From Clostridium saccharoperbutylacetonicum N1-4(HMT) (lineage in GTDB: Bacteria; Bacillota; Clostridia; Clostridiales; Clostridiaceae): a DNA stretch of 64,000 nt. The DNA is taken from assembly GCF_000340885.1 (NCBI RefSeq), contig NC_020291.1:152501-216500 (forward strand), in the 5' to 3' direction. Position 1 is the first letter of the stretch; every line of letters begins with the position of its first letter. Of the stretch, positions 52,328 through 62,600 are shown piece by piece. The position numbers and the translations under genes were made by a program. The notes under the pieces were generated by a model. The model searched no databases. It saw only the letters and a program-made list of their open reading frames with translations, and had not been told where the DNA came from.

Positions 52328-53076
52328 TGATTATTATAAAAAATCATGAAGAAATTGCCATAATGAGAAAAGCAGGTAGAATAGTAGGAGAAACTCTACT
52401 ATTGCTTGAAAAAGAAGTAAAACCTGGTATAACAACTGCAAATTTAGATAGAATGGCAGAAGAATTTATAACTAAGCATGGAGCAAAACCTTCATTTAAA
52501 GGCTTATATGGTTTTCCTTCGTCACTATGTATTTCAGTAAATGAGCAAGTAATACATGGATTTCCAGGATCATATGTTCTTAAAGAAGGGGATATAGTAA
52601 GTATAGACTGTGGAGCATCGTTTGATGGATATCATGGTGATGCTGCAAGAACCTTTCCAGTTGGAAATATTTCAGTAGAAGCTCATAAATTGATTGATAT
52701 AACAAAAGAAAGTTTTTTCCAAGGTATAAAGTTTGCAAAAACAGGAAATAAATTAACTGATATATCACATGAGATACAAAGCTACGTAGAAGCTGCAGGT
52801 TTCTCAGTTGTAAGAGATTTTGTAGGGCATGGGATTGGACGAAGAGTTCATGAAGATCCCAATGTACCCAATTTTGGTAAATCTGGTAGAGGTCCTAAAT
52901 TGGTTGAAGGTTTGGTATTAGCAATAGAACCTATGGTTAATATAGGAACTCACAAGGTTAAAACATTAAAAGATGGATGGACAGTTGTAACGGCAGATTT
53001 TTCTCTATCAGCACATTATGAGAATACAGTTGCAATTTTATCAGATGGACCTGAAATATTAACACTGATTAAGTAG
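52327..53076 (+). CDS. map: Methionine aminopeptidase, type I
   Basis: A 249-aa enzyme that removes initiator Met. Metal ligands are visible in DCGASFDGYHGDAART (two Asp), GHGIGRRVHEDP (His), AIEPMV (Glu) and YENTVAI (Glu). It overlaps adk by one base (TAATG), so it is coupled. The secY-adk-map order is conserved. Confidence 0.97.
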   Translation: MIIIKNHEEIAIMRKAGRIVGETLLLLEKEVKPGITTANLDRMAEEFITKHGAKPSFKGLYGFPSSLCISVNEQVIHGFPGSYVLKEGDIVSIDCGASFDGYHGDAARTFPVGNISVEAHKLIDITKESFFQGIKFAKTGNKLTDISHEIQSYVEAAGFSVVRDFVGHGIGRRVHEDPNVPNFGKSGRGPKLVEGLVLAIEPMVNIGTHKVKTLKDGWTVVTADFSLSAHYENTVAILSDGPEILTLIK

Positions 53077-53163
53077 AAAAAAGAGTGTTGCTTAGTTATA
53101 AATTTGCATAATACCATTATGGTGATGCTAATTTATACTAAGGTAATCATAGAGGTGAAAAAT

Positions 53164-53445
53164 TTGCAAAACAATGACTTGATTGGAAAAGTGGTACTCT
53201 CAAAAGCAGGAAGAGATATAAATGATTTGTATGTTATTGTTAGGCAGATAGATAATAATTATGTATTACTGGCTAACGGAAATACAAGATTAGTCGAAAA
53301 GCCTAAAAAGAAGAAAATTAAGCACTTAAGTATTTTAGAAGATATAGATGACGAATTATTATTATTAATACAATCATGCAATAAGAGTACTAATTTAAAA
53401 ATTAAGAGATTTCTAAAACTTAGAGGCATTGTTAAGGAGGGTTGA
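53164..53445 (+). CDS. KOW-domain RNA-binding protein (L14e-like)
   Basis: A 93-aa protein with an N-terminal KOW fold ([23 protein letters not shown]) and a lysine-rich centre ([10 protein letters not shown]). Clostridial genomes often have such a gene between map and infA; its role is unproven. The TTG at 53164 follows AGAGGTGA; an ATG 20 codons upstream has no ribosome-binding site. Confidence 0.82.
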   Translation: MQNNDLIGKVVLSKAGRDINDLYVIVRQIDNNYVLLANGNTRLVEKPKKKKIKHLSILEDIDDELLLLIQSCNKSTNLKIKRFLKLRGIVKEG

Positions 53446-53452
53446 TTACCTT

Positions 53453-53671
53453 ATGTCAAAAGATGATGTAATAGAAATGCAAGGAACAGTACTAGAATCT
53501 TTACCTAACGCTATGTTTCAAGTTGAACTTGAAAGTGGTCATAAGATTTTAGCACATATATCAGGTAAATTAAGAATGAACTTCATAAGAATTTTACCAG
53601 GAGACAAAGTTACTGTAGAACTTTCTCCTTATGATTTAACAAGAGGTAGAATTACATGGAGAGCTAAATAA
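53453..53671 (+). CDS. infA: Translation initiation factor IF-1
   Basis: A 72-aa OB-fold factor that blocks the A-site during initiation. [22 protein letters not shown] and [18 protein letters not shown] are typical. The ATG at 53453 is preceded by AAGGAGGG. An in-frame start at 53429 lies inside the preceding gene. Confidence 0.97.
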   Translation: MSKDDVIEMQGTVLESLPNAMFQVELESGHKILAHISGKLRMNFIRILPGDKVTVELSPYDLTRGRITWRAK

Positions 53672-53713
53672 GTTGATAAAACTTATTTAATATCTATCGT
53701 AAAAGTAATATGA

Positions 53714-53839
<126 letters not shown>

Positions 53840-53886
53840 TTATCTAATGTACAATATAATTTGTATTAAAATAAATGTAAATTATA

Positions 53887-53915
53887 TTGACATTTTAGCA
53901 AAAGTCAAATATGAT
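53887..53915 (+). promoter_or_regulatory. Promoter of alpha operon (rpsM)
   Basis: TTGACA-17-TATGAT. The start near 53922 is just upstream of the rpsM leader structure. Confidence 0.82.
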
Positions 53916-53942
53916 TATATAGTCGTTTAATTAATCAAAAAT

Positions 53943-53991
53943 AAATTTTAGGGCGGCTGGCAATAGAATTTATTCTATTGACCTAAAATTT
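53943..53991 (+). promoter_or_regulatory. Structured rpsM leader
   Basis: A 10-bp stem AAATTTTAGG/CCTAAAATTT encloses the inner hairpin CAATAGAA/TTCTATTG (53961-53980). GCGGCTGG forms a one-sided internal loop. No T-run directly follows. S4 control of the alpha operon is known elsewhere, but this element's ligand is unknown. Confidence 0.65.
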
Positions 53992-54047
53992 TATTATAAA
54001 TAAAATCAACTTTTATACATTTCAATTATCAGGAGGTGTAAATTTTA

Positions 54048-54416
54048 ATGGCAAGAATATCAGGTATTGACCTACCAAGAGAAAAAAGAGTTGAAATAGG
54101 TTTAACTTATATATATGGAATAGGATTATCAACTTCACAAAAAATCTTAGCTTCAACAGGAATTAATCCAGATACAAGAGTTAAAGATTTATCAGAAGAA
54201 GAAGTTAATGAAATCAGAACTTATATCAACAAAAACTTAATGGTTGAAGGTGACTTAAGAAGAGATGTTGCTTTAAACATTAAGAGATTAGTAGAAATTG
54301 GATCATACAGAGGAATTAGACATAGAAGAGGTCTTCCAGTAAGAGGACAAAAGACTAAGACTAATGCAAGAACTAGAAAAGGTCCTAAGAAGACAATAGC
54401 AAATAAGAAGAAATAG
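54048..54416 (+). CDS. rpsM: Ribosomal protein S13
   Basis: A 122-aa 30S-head protein. It begins [22 protein letters not shown], and the C-terminal tail [22 protein letters not shown] is typical. It starts the alpha operon. Confidence 0.98.
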   Translation: MARISGIDLPREKRVEIGLTYIYGIGLSTSQKILASTGINPDTRVKDLSEEEVNEIRTYINKNLMVEGDLRRDVALNIKRLVEIGSYRGIRHRRGLPVRGQKTKTNARTRKGPKKTIANKKK

Positions 54417-54431
54417 TAAGGAGGGAAGATA

Positions 54432-54827
54432 ATGGCAGCTAAAGCAGTTAAGAAGACTAGAAGAAAAAAAGAAAGAAAGAATGTTGAGCATGGTGCTGCA
54501 CACATTAAGTCAACTTTTAATAATTCTATAGTTACTTTAACAGATGCAGTAGGAAATGCTTTATCATGGTCAAGTGCTGGAGCACTAGGCTTTAGAGGAT
54601 CAAGAAAAAGCACACCATTTGCAGCACAAATGGCAGCAGAAACTGCAGCTAAAGTAGCAATGGAACATGGCTTGAAAAGCATAGAAGTTTATGTTAAAGG
54701 ACCTGGTTCTGGAAGAGAAGCAGCTATAAGATCCTTACAAGCAGCAGGTTTAGAAGTAACTTTAATTAAAGATGTTACTCCAATTCCACATAATGGTTGT
54801 AGACCACCAAAGAGAAGAAGAGTCTAA
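54432..54827 (+). CDS. rpsK: Ribosomal protein S11
   Basis: A 131-aa platform protein. [23 protein letters not shown] and the ending [18 protein letters not shown] are diagnostic. A lysine/arginine-rich N-terminus precedes them. Confidence 0.98.
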   Translation: MAAKAVKKTRRKKERKNVEHGAAHIKSTFNNSIVTLTDAVGNALSWSSAGALGFRGSRKSTPFAAQMAAETAAKVAMEHGLKSIEVYVKGPGSGREAAIRSLQAAGLEVTLIKDVTPIPHNGCRPPKRRRV

Positions 54828-54857
54828 TATAATCGTAGTAATAGGAGGTGTAATTTA

Positions 54858-55478
54858 ATGGCAAGATATACTGGCGCTACATGTAGATTATGTAGAAGAG
54901 AAGGTATGAAACTTTTCCTTAAAGGTGATAGATGTTTTACAGATAAATGTGCTTTTGTAAGAAGAAGCTATGCACCAGGACAACATGGAGCTAGCAAGAA
55001 GAAGTTATCAAACTATGGTGTTCAATTAAGAGAAAAGCAAAAAGCAAGAAGAATTTATGGCGTTTTAGAAAGCCAATTTAGAACATATTATGAAAAAGCT
55101 GAGCATATTAAAGGTATAACAGGTGAAAACTTACTTAGATTACTAGAAATGAGACTTGATAATGTAATTTATAGATTAGGTTATGGTGCATCAAGAAGTG
55201 AAGCAAGACAATTAGTAACTCACGGGCATTTCTTAGTAAATGGTAAGAAGGTTGACATTTGTTCATACCATGTTGCAGTTAATGATGTGATTACAGTATG
55301 TGATAAAAGTAGATCAAGTGAGAAATTTAAGACTTTTGTTGAAAATCCAAAAACTTTACCAAAATGGTTAGAAGCTAATGTTGATAACTATGAAGGAAAA
55401 GTAGTTGCAGAGCCATCAAGAGAAGATATAGATGTGCCTGTTAATGAAACACTTATTGTTGAGTTATATAGTAAATAG
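54858..55478 (+). CDS. rpsD: Ribosomal protein S4
   Basis: A 206-aa primary 16S binder. The N-terminus has [18 protein letters not shown] with four Cys (zinc type). The S4 RNA-binding domain reads [23 protein letters not shown]. It may regulate this operon as in other bacteria. Confidence 0.98.
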   Translation: MARYTGATCRLCRREGMKLFLKGDRCFTDKCAFVRRSYAPGQHGASKKKLSNYGVQLREKQKARRIYGVLESQFRTYYEKAEHIKGITGENLLRLLEMRLDNVIYRLGYGASRSEARQLVTHGHFLVNGKKVDICSYHVAVNDVITVCDKSRSSEKFKTFVENPKTLPKWLEANVDNYEGKVVAEPSREDIDVPVNETLIVELYSK

Positions 55479-55580
55479 TATATTTATATTTGTTAGAGAA
55501 ATTTATCACAATATATGCAAATATAGAATCAGTTGCCCTCATAATAAGGTTGCCATTTATAAAATAAGGAGGGTTTGTCA

Positions 55581-56528
55581 ATGTTAGAAATCGAAAAGCC
55601 AATAATAGAATGTATAGAAGCTAATGAAGATGGTACTTATGGTAAGTATGTTGTTGAACCACTTGAAAGAGGATATGGTATTACATTAGGAAATGCCTTA
55701 AGAAGAATATTATTATCTTCTCTTCCAGGAGTTGCTACAACCTCTGTCAAAATTGATGGAGTACTTCATGAGTTTTCTACTGTTCAAGGGGTTAAAGAAG
55801 ATGTTACAGAATTAATTCTTAACATTAAATCATTAGCTCTTAGAATGAGTGGTGAAGGTCCAAAGGTTATTTATATTGATGCTAAAGGACCTGGAGAAGT
55901 TACTGGAGCAGATATAAAGACTGATGGAGATGTTGAGGTTGTTAATAAGGATCTACATATTGCAACTTTAGACAACGATGGAAGACTTTATATGGAATTA
56001 ACAGTTAATAAAGGAAGAGGTTATGTTACTCAAAATAAAAATAAGAGTGATGAATTACCTATTTCAGCTATAGCGGTTGATTCTATTTATACACCAGTAA
56101 AAAGAGTTAATTTTACTGTTGACAATACAAGAGTTGGTCAAATTACTGATTATGATAAATTAACTTTAGAAATTTGGACTAATGGTACTATAAAAATAGA
56201 TGAAGCTATTAGTTTATCAGCAAAAATACTTATTGAACACTTTAAATTATTCATGTCATTAACAGATAATACTAATGATGTTGAAATAATGATAGAAAAA
56301 GAAGACGATAAAAAAGAAAAAGTCCTAGAAATGACTGTAGAAGAACTTGACTTATCAGTTAGATCATATAACTGTTTAAAGAGAGCCGGAATTAATACAG
56401 TCCAAGAACTTGCTACAAAATCTATGGATGATATGATGAAAGTAAGGAATCTAGGAAAGAAATCTTTAGAAGAAGTTGAAAGAAAGCTTAAAGAATTAGG
56501 TTTAGCCCTAAAACTAAGCGAGGAGTAA
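55581..56528 (+). CDS. rpoA: RNA polymerase alpha subunit
   Basis: A 315-aa protein with an N-terminal dimer/assembly domain ([20 protein letters not shown]). The C-terminal domain for UP elements and activators follows ([23 protein letters not shown]). The ATG at 55581 is 7 nt after AAGGAGGG; a TTG two codons earlier is less likely. Confidence 0.98.
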   Translation: MLEIEKPIIECIEANEDGTYGKYVVEPLERGYGITLGNALRRILLSSLPGVATTSVKIDGVLHEFSTVQGVKEDVTELILNIKSLALRMSGEGPKVIYIDAKGPGEVTGADIKTDGDVEVVNKDLHIATLDNDGRLYMELTVNKGRGYVTQNKNKSDELPISAIAVDSIYTPVKRVNFTVDNTRVGQITDYDKLTLEIWTNGTIKIDEAISLSAKILIEHFKLFMSLTDNTNDVEIMIEKEDDKKEKVLEMTVEELDLSVRSYNCLKRAGINTVQELATKSMDDMMKVRNLGKKSLEEVERKLKELGLALKLSEE

Positions 56529-56540
56529 GGAGGTAAATCC

Positions 56541-56882
56541 ATGGCAGGTTATCGTAAGTTAGGTCTTCCTACAGACCAAAGAAAAGCTATGTTAAGAAAT
56601 CTTGTTACTAGTCTATTAAAGCATGGTAAAATTGAAACAACTGAAACAAGAGCTAAAGAAACTAGATCAATAGCAGAAAAAATGATTACTCTTGGTAAAA
56701 GAGGAGATCTTCATGCTAGAAGACAAGTCTTATCTTATGTTCAAGAAGAATTAGTTGTTAAGAATTTATTTGATAATGTAGCTCCTAAGTATGCTGAAAG
56801 AAATGGCGGATATACAAGAATGATTAAAAAAGGTCCTAGAAGAGGGGACGGAGCTGAGATAGTAATACTTGAATTAGTATAA
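56541..56882 (+). CDS. rplQ: Ribosomal protein L17
   Basis: A 113-aa tunnel-exit protein. [21 protein letters not shown] and [20 protein letters not shown] are typical. It is the last gene of the superoperon, followed by a strong terminator. Confidence 0.98.
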   Translation: MAGYRKLGLPTDQRKAMLRNLVTSLLKHGKIETTETRAKETRSIAEKMITLGKRGDLHARRQVLSYVQEELVVKNLFDNVAPKYAERNGGYTRMIKKGPRRGDGAEIVILELV

Positions 56883-56892
56883 TAATACTAAT

Positions 56893-56926
56893 GGGGGATT
56901 AAGTTTGTACTTAACCCCCTTTTTTA
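56893..56926 (+). terminator. Terminator of alpha operon
   Basis: GGGGGATTAAGT and ACTTAACCCCC form a GC-topped stem of about 11 bp, followed by six T. It lies 10 nt after the rplQ stop. Confidence 0.95.
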
Positions 56927-56992
56927 GTATAGAAAATTATAATATGAGGTTTAGTATATTCTAGAGAAGTTTTATTTTATATTAATTTTTTG

Positions 56993-57020
56993 TTGAATGT
57001 GTTGATTTTTACGATATAAT
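56993..57020 (+). promoter_or_regulatory. Promoter of ecfA1-ecfA2-ecfT
   Basis: TTGAAT-16-TATAAT lies about 90 nt before ecfA1. I saw no riboswitch in the leader, consistent with a shared (group II) ECF module. Confidence 0.65.
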
Positions 57021-57110
57021 AGAAATAATTAATCAAACGCTTAGTTAATTAATTGATGTATGAGACTTTTGCATAATGTATTAACAATAAATTATCTTGG
57101 AGGATAAGAG

Positions 57111-57962
57111 ATGAGTAATGAAATGATAAAATGCACAAATGTGTCTTTTAAATATATTAAGGACTCAGAAGGAGATAAAAAGGAAAAATATGCAGTTAAA
57201 GATGTTAATTTAGAAGTTAAAAATGGTGAATTTTTAGTTATATTAGGCCATAATGGATCTGGTAAGTCAACGATGGCTAAACATATGAATGCATTAGTGA
57301 TCCCAACAGAAGGGACTGTGGTTGTGGATGGGCTTGATACCAAAGAACCTAAAAATGTTTGGGATATAAGATCTAAAGCTGGAATGGTATTTCAGAATCC
57401 AGATAATCAGTTAGTTGCAACAATAGTTGAAGAAGATGTAGCTTTCGGTCCTGAGAATTTAGGGGTTGAACCATCACAGATAAGGGTAAGAGTTGATGAA
57501 AGCTTGGAGAAGGTTGGAATGAGCAAATATAAGAGACATGCACCACATCTTTTATCAGGAGGCCAAAAACAAAGAGTTGCTATAGCAGGAATACTTGCAA
57601 TTCAGCCTGAATGCATAATCTTTGACGAGCCTACAGCTATGTTAGATCCTATTGGAAGAAAAGAAGTTCTGAAAACTATAAAAGAACTTAATAAGAAACA
57701 TGGAATTACTATAATACTAATTACACATTATATGGATGAAGCAGCACAAGCAGATAGGATTATAGTAATGGATGGTGGAAGTGTCAAGATGGAGGGAACT
57801 CCGAAAGAAATTTTCCCAAGAGTAGAGCATATGAAAAAAATAGGGTTAGATGTTCCACAGGTTACTGAGTTAGCTTATGAATTGAAAAAAGCTGGCATAG
57901 ATATCAATGAAAAAATATTAAATGTAGATGAGATGGTGAATGAATTATGTCAATTAAAATAG
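57111..57962 (+). CDS. ecfA1: ECF transporter ATPase EcfA1
   Basis: A 283-aa ABC ATPase that powers vitamin and metal uptake with exchangeable S-components. Walker A is GHNGSGKST near residue 46. The Q-loop is [10 protein letters not shown], the signature is [14 protein letters not shown], and Walker B is [13 protein letters not shown]. The H-loop lies in ILITHYMDE. The end overlaps ecfA2 by 16 bases. No S-component is in this window. Confidence 0.95.
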   Translation: MSNEMIKCTNVSFKYIKDSEGDKKEKYAVKDVNLEVKNGEFLVILGHNGSGKSTMAKHMNALVIPTEGTVVVDGLDTKEPKNVWDIRSKAGMVFQNPDNQLVATIVEEDVAFGPENLGVEPSQIRVRVDESLEKVGMSKYKRHAPHLLSGGQKQRVAIAGILAIQPECIIFDEPTAMLDPIGRKEVLKTIKELNKKHGITIILITHYMDEAAQADRIIVMDGGSVKMEGTPKEIFPRVEHMKKIGLDVPQVTELAYELKKAGIDINEKILNVDEMVNELCQLK

Positions 57963-58804
57963 AAAATTTAACACATATATACATGCCCAAAAGTCCATTT
58001 GAAAAGGTAGCATTGGATGATGTGAGTTTAGAAATAAAAGATGGGGAGTTTGTGGCTTTAATCGGACATACAGGATCAGGAAAATCAACTTTAATTCAAC
58101 ATTTTAACGGATTGCTAGAGGCTACTAGTGGAAAAATAATTGTTGATGGAATTGATATTACAGATAAAAAAGTTAAATTAGCAGATGTAAGAAAAAAGGT
58201 GGGCTTGGTATTTCAATATCCAGAGTATCAAATTTTTGAAGAGACAATTGCTAAGGACATTGAATTTGGACCTAAAAATTTAGGGCTCTCCAATGAAGAA
58301 ATTCATGAAAGAGTAATTAAAGCTATGGAGATGGTTGGTTTAGATTATGAAACCTATAAAGATAGATCACCATTTGACTTAAGTGGTGGACAGAAGAGAA
58401 GAGTTGCTATTGCTGGAGTTGTGGCAATGCAACCTACTACATTAATATTAGATGAACCAACAGCTGGATTGGATCCCAAAGGTAGAGATGATATATTAGA
58501 GCAAATAAGTAAATTGCATAAAGATTATAATATGACAGTAATTATAGTAAGTCATAGCATGGAAGATGTTGCTAAGATTGCTGAAAGAATTATAGTAATG
58601 AATAGTGGTAAAGTTGCACTGCAAGGAGTTCCAGGAGAGGTTTTTAAAGAAGTAGATACACTAGAAAAAATAGGTCTTGGTGTTCCCCAAGTGACATATT
58701 TAGCTAGGGAATTAAGGAAAAAAGGTTTTAATATTTCAGAGAATATATTCACAATAGAAGAGGCCAAAAAAGAACTTTTGTCTATTTTAAAAGTGAAACA
58801 TTAA
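57947..58804 (+). CDS. ecfA2: ECF transporter ATPase EcfA2
   Basis: The 285-aa partner ATPase of EcfA1. Walker A is GHTGSGKST, the Q-loop [10 protein letters not shown], the signature [14 protein letters not shown] and Walker [13 protein letters not shown]. It starts inside the end of ecfA1, so translation is coupled, and ecfT follows. Confidence 0.95.
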   Translation: MSIKIENLTHIYMPKSPFEKVALDDVSLEIKDGEFVALIGHTGSGKSTLIQHFNGLLEATSGKIIVDGIDITDKKVKLADVRKKVGLVFQYPEYQIFEETIAKDIEFGPKNLGLSNEEIHERVIKAMEMVGLDYETYKDRSPFDLSGGQKRRVAIAGVVAMQPTTLILDEPTAGLDPKGRDDILEQISKLHKDYNMTVIIVSHSMEDVAKIAERIIVMNSGKVALQGVPGEVFKEVDTLEKIGLGVPQVTYLARELRKKGFNISENIFTIEEAKKELLSILKVKH

Positions 58805-58822
58805 GGAGGAATAGATGAAACT

Positions 58823-59623
58823 ATGTTAAAGAATATTACGATAGGACAATACTTACCAGGAGAGTCATTTATACACAAGTTAGACCCTAGAACAAAAATA
58901 TTAATATCAATACTATTTATTGTATGTTTGTTTATTATCAATAAATTTATAGGATATACTGTTATTGTTGCGTTTTTATTGGCAATAATACTAATAGCAA
59001 AGATACCATTTAGATTCATTTTTAATGGATTAAAGCCAATTTTTTTATTGGTAGCATTAACCGCAATTTTAAATATATTTATGATTAGAGGAACAGAGGG
59101 AACAGAAATTTTTAGTATAGGTTTTTTGAAGGCTTATCCAGAAGGGTTAAGCACTGCCGCGTTTATGGCTATTCGATTAATTTTATTGATTATAGGGACT
59201 TCATTATTAACATTAACGACATCCCCTATTGAACTAACTGATGGTATAGAAAAATTACTTAAGCCAATTGGGAAGGAAATAGCACATGAATTAGCCATGA
59301 TGATGACAATAGCATTAAGATTTATACCTACATTAATTGATGAAACAGATAAAATAATGAAAGCTCAAAAAGCTAGAGGGGCTGATTTTGAATCAGGTGG
59401 AATTATTAAAAAGGCTAAAAGTTTAGTACCACTACTTGTACCTTTATTTATTAGTTCATTTAGAAGGGCAGATGAACTCGCAATGGCAATGGAAGCTAGA
59501 GGATATAGAGGTGGATCAGGACGAACTAGAATGAAAGTATTGAAGTTTTCATATAGGGATATGATCGCTTGGGGAATATTTGTTGTGCTAATTTTGTGGT
59601 GTGTAATGGTTAGGTTTATATAA
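58823..59623 (+). CDS. ecfT: ECF transporter membrane subunit EcfT
   Basis: The 266-aa scaffold of the ECF complex has about five or six hydrophobic helices. Two coupling motifs that bind the ATPases are visible (KAQKARGADFESGG and MAMEARGYRGGSGRTR). The ATG is 12 nt after AAGGAGGA. Closer to that site an ATG-AAA-CTA-TGT-TAA minicistron (58815-58829) overlaps it. Confidence 0.94.
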   Translation: MLKNITIGQYLPGESFIHKLDPRTKILISILFIVCLFIINKFIGYTVIVAFLLAIILIAKIPFRFIFNGLKPIFLLVALTAILNIFMIRGTEGTEIFSIGFLKAYPEGLSTAAFMAIRLILLIIGTSLLTLTTSPIELTDGIEKLLKPIGKEIAHELAMMMTIALRFIPTLIDETDKIMKAQKARGADFESGGIIKKAKSLVPLLVPLFISSFRRADELAMAMEARGYRGGSGRTRMKVLKFSYRDMIAWGIFVVLILWCVMVRFI

Positions 59624-59644
59624 TTTAAGATTAAGAGGATATAA

Positions 59645-60379
59645 ATGCGAAATATAAAATTATTAATTGAATTCGATGGAAGTAATTTCTCTGGATGGCA
59701 AAGGCAGCCGAAGGGACGAACAGTTCAGAATGTTATTGAGGCGGCCATATCAAAAGCTACAGGGGAACAGATTATGATTAATGGGAGTTCTAGGACTGAT
59801 GCTGGTGTTCATGCAAGAGAAATGGTAGCAAATTTTTTTACAAATAGCACAATCCCAGGAGAAAAGTTTAGAGAAGCTTTAAATACAAGATTACCTAATG
59901 ATGTATCTATAATTAAATCAGAAGAAGTTGATGATAGTTTTCATGCTAGATATTCATCTAAAGGAAAAACATATTCTTATACAATTGTGAATAGAGAAGA
60001 AAGATTATCATTAGGATATCAATATCTATATCAGTATAAATATAAATTGGATATTAATGAAATGAAAAAAGCATGTAAATATTTTATTGGAAGCCATGAT
60101 TTTAGAGCATTTATGTCTCCTGGAAGTTCTGCAAAAACAACTGTACGAGATATTAAAGAACTTTTTATAGAAGAAGATGGAGACAGAATAAAAATAATCA
60201 TAACAGCAGATGGATTTTTATATAACATGGTAAGAATAATAGTAGGCACATTATTAAAGGTGGGGAATGGCAGATTAAATGCTGATGAAATAGAAGAAAT
60301 AATTATAGAAGGAAATAGAAAAAAGGCTGGTATGTGTATACCGCCTAATGGATTAATATTAGAAAAAGTTTTTTATTAA
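59645..60379 (+). CDS. truA: tRNA pseudouridine synthase A
   Basis: A 244-aa enzyme that makes pseudouridine at tRNA positions 38-40. The catalytic Asp lies in [14 protein letters not shown], and [10 protein letters not shown] and [15 protein letters not shown] are conserved. It follows ecfT by 21 nt, the usual Firmicutes order rplQ-ecf-truA-rplM. Confidence 0.96.
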   Translation: MRNIKLLIEFDGSNFSGWQRQPKGRTVQNVIEAAISKATGEQIMINGSSRTDAGVHAREMVANFFTNSTIPGEKFREALNTRLPNDVSIIKSEEVDDSFHARYSSKGKTYSYTIVNREERLSLGYQYLYQYKYKLDINEMKKACKYFIGSHDFRAFMSPGSSAKTTVRDIKELFIEEDGDRIKIIITADGFLYNMVRIIVGTLLKVGNGRLNADEIEEIIIEGNRKKAGMCIPPNGLILEKVFY

Positions 60380-60393
60380 ATGGCAAAAAAATG

Positions 60394-60422
60394 TTGACAC
60401 GCCCGTGTGCGTGTATTATAAT
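60394..60422 (+). promoter_or_regulatory. Promoter of rplM-rpsI
   Basis: A perfect TTGACA-17-TATAAT begins 14 nt after the truA stop. The start near 60429 leaves a leader of about 108 nt. Confidence 0.9.
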
Positions 60423-60453
60423 TAGTTTTGTTTGTTAAATAATTTATGTATAT

Positions 60454-60508
60454 AAGATCCACTAGCCCCGGGTCTTGACATAAAAACTTTTACTTTAGAA
60501 AGTAAAAA
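60454..60508 (+). promoter_or_regulatory. Candidate L13 leader before rplM
   Basis: AAGATCC/GGGTCTT closes the loop ACTAGCCCC (60454-60476), then TTTTACTT/AAAGTAAAA at about 60487-60508. A short leader of this shape precedes rplM in many Firmicutes. The assignment is by position and remembered shape only. Confidence 0.6.
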
Positions 60509-60536
60509 ATAAATGTAAGTTCAGGGAGGGAAACAG

Positions 60537-60971
60537 ATGAAATCATACATTGCTAAAGCAAGTGAAATCGAAAGAAAATGGTATGTAGTTGATGCTGCTG
60601 GTAAACCACTAGGAAGAGTTGCTAGCCAAATTGCTTCAATTTTAAGAGGAAAGAATAAACCAACATTTACACCAAATGTGGACTGCGGAGATTTCGTTAT
60701 TGTAATTAATGCAGAGAAGGTTGTTTTAACTGGTAAGAAGTTAGATCAAAAATTAATGAGAAAACATAGTCTTTACCCAGGTGGATTAAAGGAAACTCCT
60801 TATAGAGTAGTGTTAGACAAGAAACCTGAATTCGCTTTTGAAGAAGCTGTTAGAAGAATGCTTCCAAACGGTGTATTAGGAAGACAAATGTTAAAGAAAT
60901 TAAACGTATATAGAGGTGCTGAACATAATCATGCAGCTCAAAAACCAGAAGTACTAGAATTAAGATACTAA
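60537..60971 (+). CDS. rplM: Ribosomal protein L13
   Basis: A 144-aa early 50S assembly protein. The stretch [21 protein letters not shown] and the [21 protein letters not shown] block are typical. The ribosome-binding site is CAGGGAGGG. rpsI follows after 26 nt. Confidence 0.98.
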   Translation: MKSYIAKASEIERKWYVVDAAGKPLGRVASQIASILRGKNKPTFTPNVDCGDFVIVINAEKVVLTGKKLDQKLMRKHSLYPGGLKETPYRVVLDKKPEFAFEEAVRRMLPNGVLGRQMLKKLNVYRGAEHNHAAQKPEVLELRY

Positions 60972-60997
60972 TACGATCTCGGGAGGAGGAATAAGAA

Positions 60998-61390
60998 ATG
61001 GCAAAAGTTCAATACATGGGAACTGGAAGAAGAAAGAAATCAGTTGCAAGAGTAAGACTTGTACCAGGAAATGGTAACGTAGTTGTAAATAATAGAGAAA
61101 TAGAAAACTTTTTTGGTTTAGAAACTTTAAGAGTTATTGTAAACCAACCATTAGTTTTAACTGGAACTAAAGATAAGTTTGACGTTTTAGTAAATGTTCA
61201 CGGTGGTGGATTTACAGGTCAAGCAGGAGCTATCAGACATGGTATAGCTAGAGCATTAGTTAAATCTGATGAAGCTTTAAAATCAGATTTAAAGAAGGCT
61301 GGTTTCTTAACTAGAGATCCAAGAATGAAGGAAAGAAAGAAATACGGTCTTAAAGCAGCAAGAAGAGCTCCACAATTCTCAAAAAGATAG
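60998..61390 (+). CDS. rpsI: Ribosomal protein S9
   Basis: A 130-aa 30S-head protein. [19 protein letters not shown] is near the N-terminus, and the C-terminal arginine-tail [12 protein letters not shown] reaches the P-site tRNA. A strong terminator follows. Confidence 0.98.
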   Translation: MAKVQYMGTGRRKKSVARVRLVPGNGNVVVNNREIENFFGLETLRVIVNQPLVLTGTKDKFDVLVNVHGGGFTGQAGAIRHGIARALVKSDEALKSDLKKAGFLTRDPRMKERKKYGLKAARRAPQFSKR

Positions 61391-61406
61391 TATTTGGAGT
61401 ATATGC

Positions 61407-61440
61407 AATCTCACAAACGCAATGTTTGTGGGATTTTTTT
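61407..61440 (+). terminator. Terminator of rplM-rpsI
   Basis: AATCTCACAAAC and GTTTGTGGGATT form a 12-bp stem (one wobble) with a 5-nt loop, then seven T. The rest of the gap to 61623 is AT-rich with no further signal seen. Confidence 0.95.
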
Positions 61441-61623
61441 ATTTATAATACTATCATGCAATAGGGAGTATGCAAAAATCCAAGAAAGAATATTGTGCTT
61501 ATGGATAAAAAAATATAAGAATGAACAAATAAATATTAAAATTGATATAAGAATCTGAATAATTAAGGTTGTATAGCAAACAATAATTTATATAGTCTTA
61601 AAATAGTTTGGAGGAATAACTTT

Positions 61624-62286
61624 ATGAAAATCAAAAATGTAGTAGTACTATTTTTTTTATTTCTTTTTATATTTGAAGTGCCTATTAAGGCGAATTCAGA
61701 TGAAAAAAAGCAAAAGGGAATAATATTAGTAGATCCAGGGCATGGTGGAATAGACGGAGGAGCAAGGTCTAAAAATGGTACAATTGAGAAAGAGATTAAT
61801 TTATCAATTTCTAAAAAGCTAAAATCTCAATTAGAGGAAAGTGGATATACAGTATATATGACTAGAGAAGAGGATTTACAATTAGACTCTAAAAAGGTTA
61901 AAGATTTAAATGCACGATGCAAAATGAAGAAAGATACTAAATGTGATATTTTTATATCTATACATCAAAATATGTTTCCACAAGCAAGCTGTTATGGAGC
62001 TCAAGTTTGGTATTCCTCTAATGATTGCAGTAAAATCTTAGCAGAAGGAATTCAATCTTCACTAAGAGAAGTTATAGATGATAATAATAAAAGAATTCCT
62101 AAAGCTGCTAAAGATCAATATAGGATATTAAGAGATGGATATGAAGGTGCATGTGTTCTAGTGGAATGTGGATTTTTATCAAATTATAAGGAAGAAGAAA
62201 AATTGAAGAAGGATGAGTATCAAGGTAAGATTGCTGAAGGTATAACTAATGCCGTTAATATTTATTTTGAAAATAAGAATAGTTAA
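61624..62286 (+). CDS. cwlD: N-acetylmuramoyl-L-alanine amidase CwlD
   Basis: A 220-aa exported zinc amidase. In Bacillus, CwlD works with PdaA to make muramic delta-lactam of spore cortex, needed for germination. A signal peptide spans about residues 1-23. Catalytic features are the DPGHGGIDGGA histidine, the EKEINLSI glutamate, the SIHQN histidine and the VECGFLSN glutamate. It has its own GGAGGAA. No other cell-wall gene is adjacent. Confidence 0.93.
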   Translation: MKIKNVVVLFFLFLFIFEVPIKANSDEKKQKGIILVDPGHGGIDGGARSKNGTIEKEINLSISKKLKSQLEESGYTVYMTREEDLQLDSKKVKDLNARCKMKKDTKCDIFISIHQNMFPQASCYGAQVWYSSNDCSKILAEGIQSSLREVIDDNNKRIPKAAKDQYRILRDGYEGACVLVECGFLSNYKEEEKLKKDEYQGKIAEGITNAVNIYFENKNS

Positions 62287-62448
62287 TTTGGAGGTTTTAT
62301 ATTAATAGGCATGATTTTACTGCTGTTTCATAGTAATTAGAGAAATTAAGGATTTTAGTTATAGGTTACCAAGCATAAGAAAATTACAGTAGAGAAATAG
62401 ATTAATATAGTGAATTTTAATATAGAAATCATAGAGTTAAAAAAATAG

Positions 62449-62454
62449 TATAAT
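62449..62454 (+). promoter_or_regulatory. Candidate -10 box for fumarase operon
   Basis: A TATAAT about 150 nt before fumA. I found no good -35 at standard spacing, so this is tentative. Confidence 0.35.
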
Positions 62455-62504
62455 AAATAAATTTATTATAGGGTTGTAAATAATAGAAAATAATTTTAAA
62501 CTTA

Positions 62505-62570
62505 TTATAGTAATGAAAGAACACTTTTTGAGTGTGGAATGCGGTTATATTATTATTTTCATTACTATAA
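62505..62570 (+). promoter_or_regulatory. Perfect 14-bp inverted repeat upstream of fumarase
   Basis: TTATAGTAATGAAA (62505-62518) and TTTCATTACTATAA (62557-62570) are exact complements. Between them is a nested ACACT/AGTGT hairpin. The structure ends 30 nt before the fumA ATG. It is the main signal in the 314-bp cwlD-fumA gap. No T-run follows, so a leader structure or regulator site is more likely than a terminator. Confidence 0.6.
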
Positions 62571-62600
62571 CTTAAGCAATGAGCAAAAGGAGCTGTAGAA

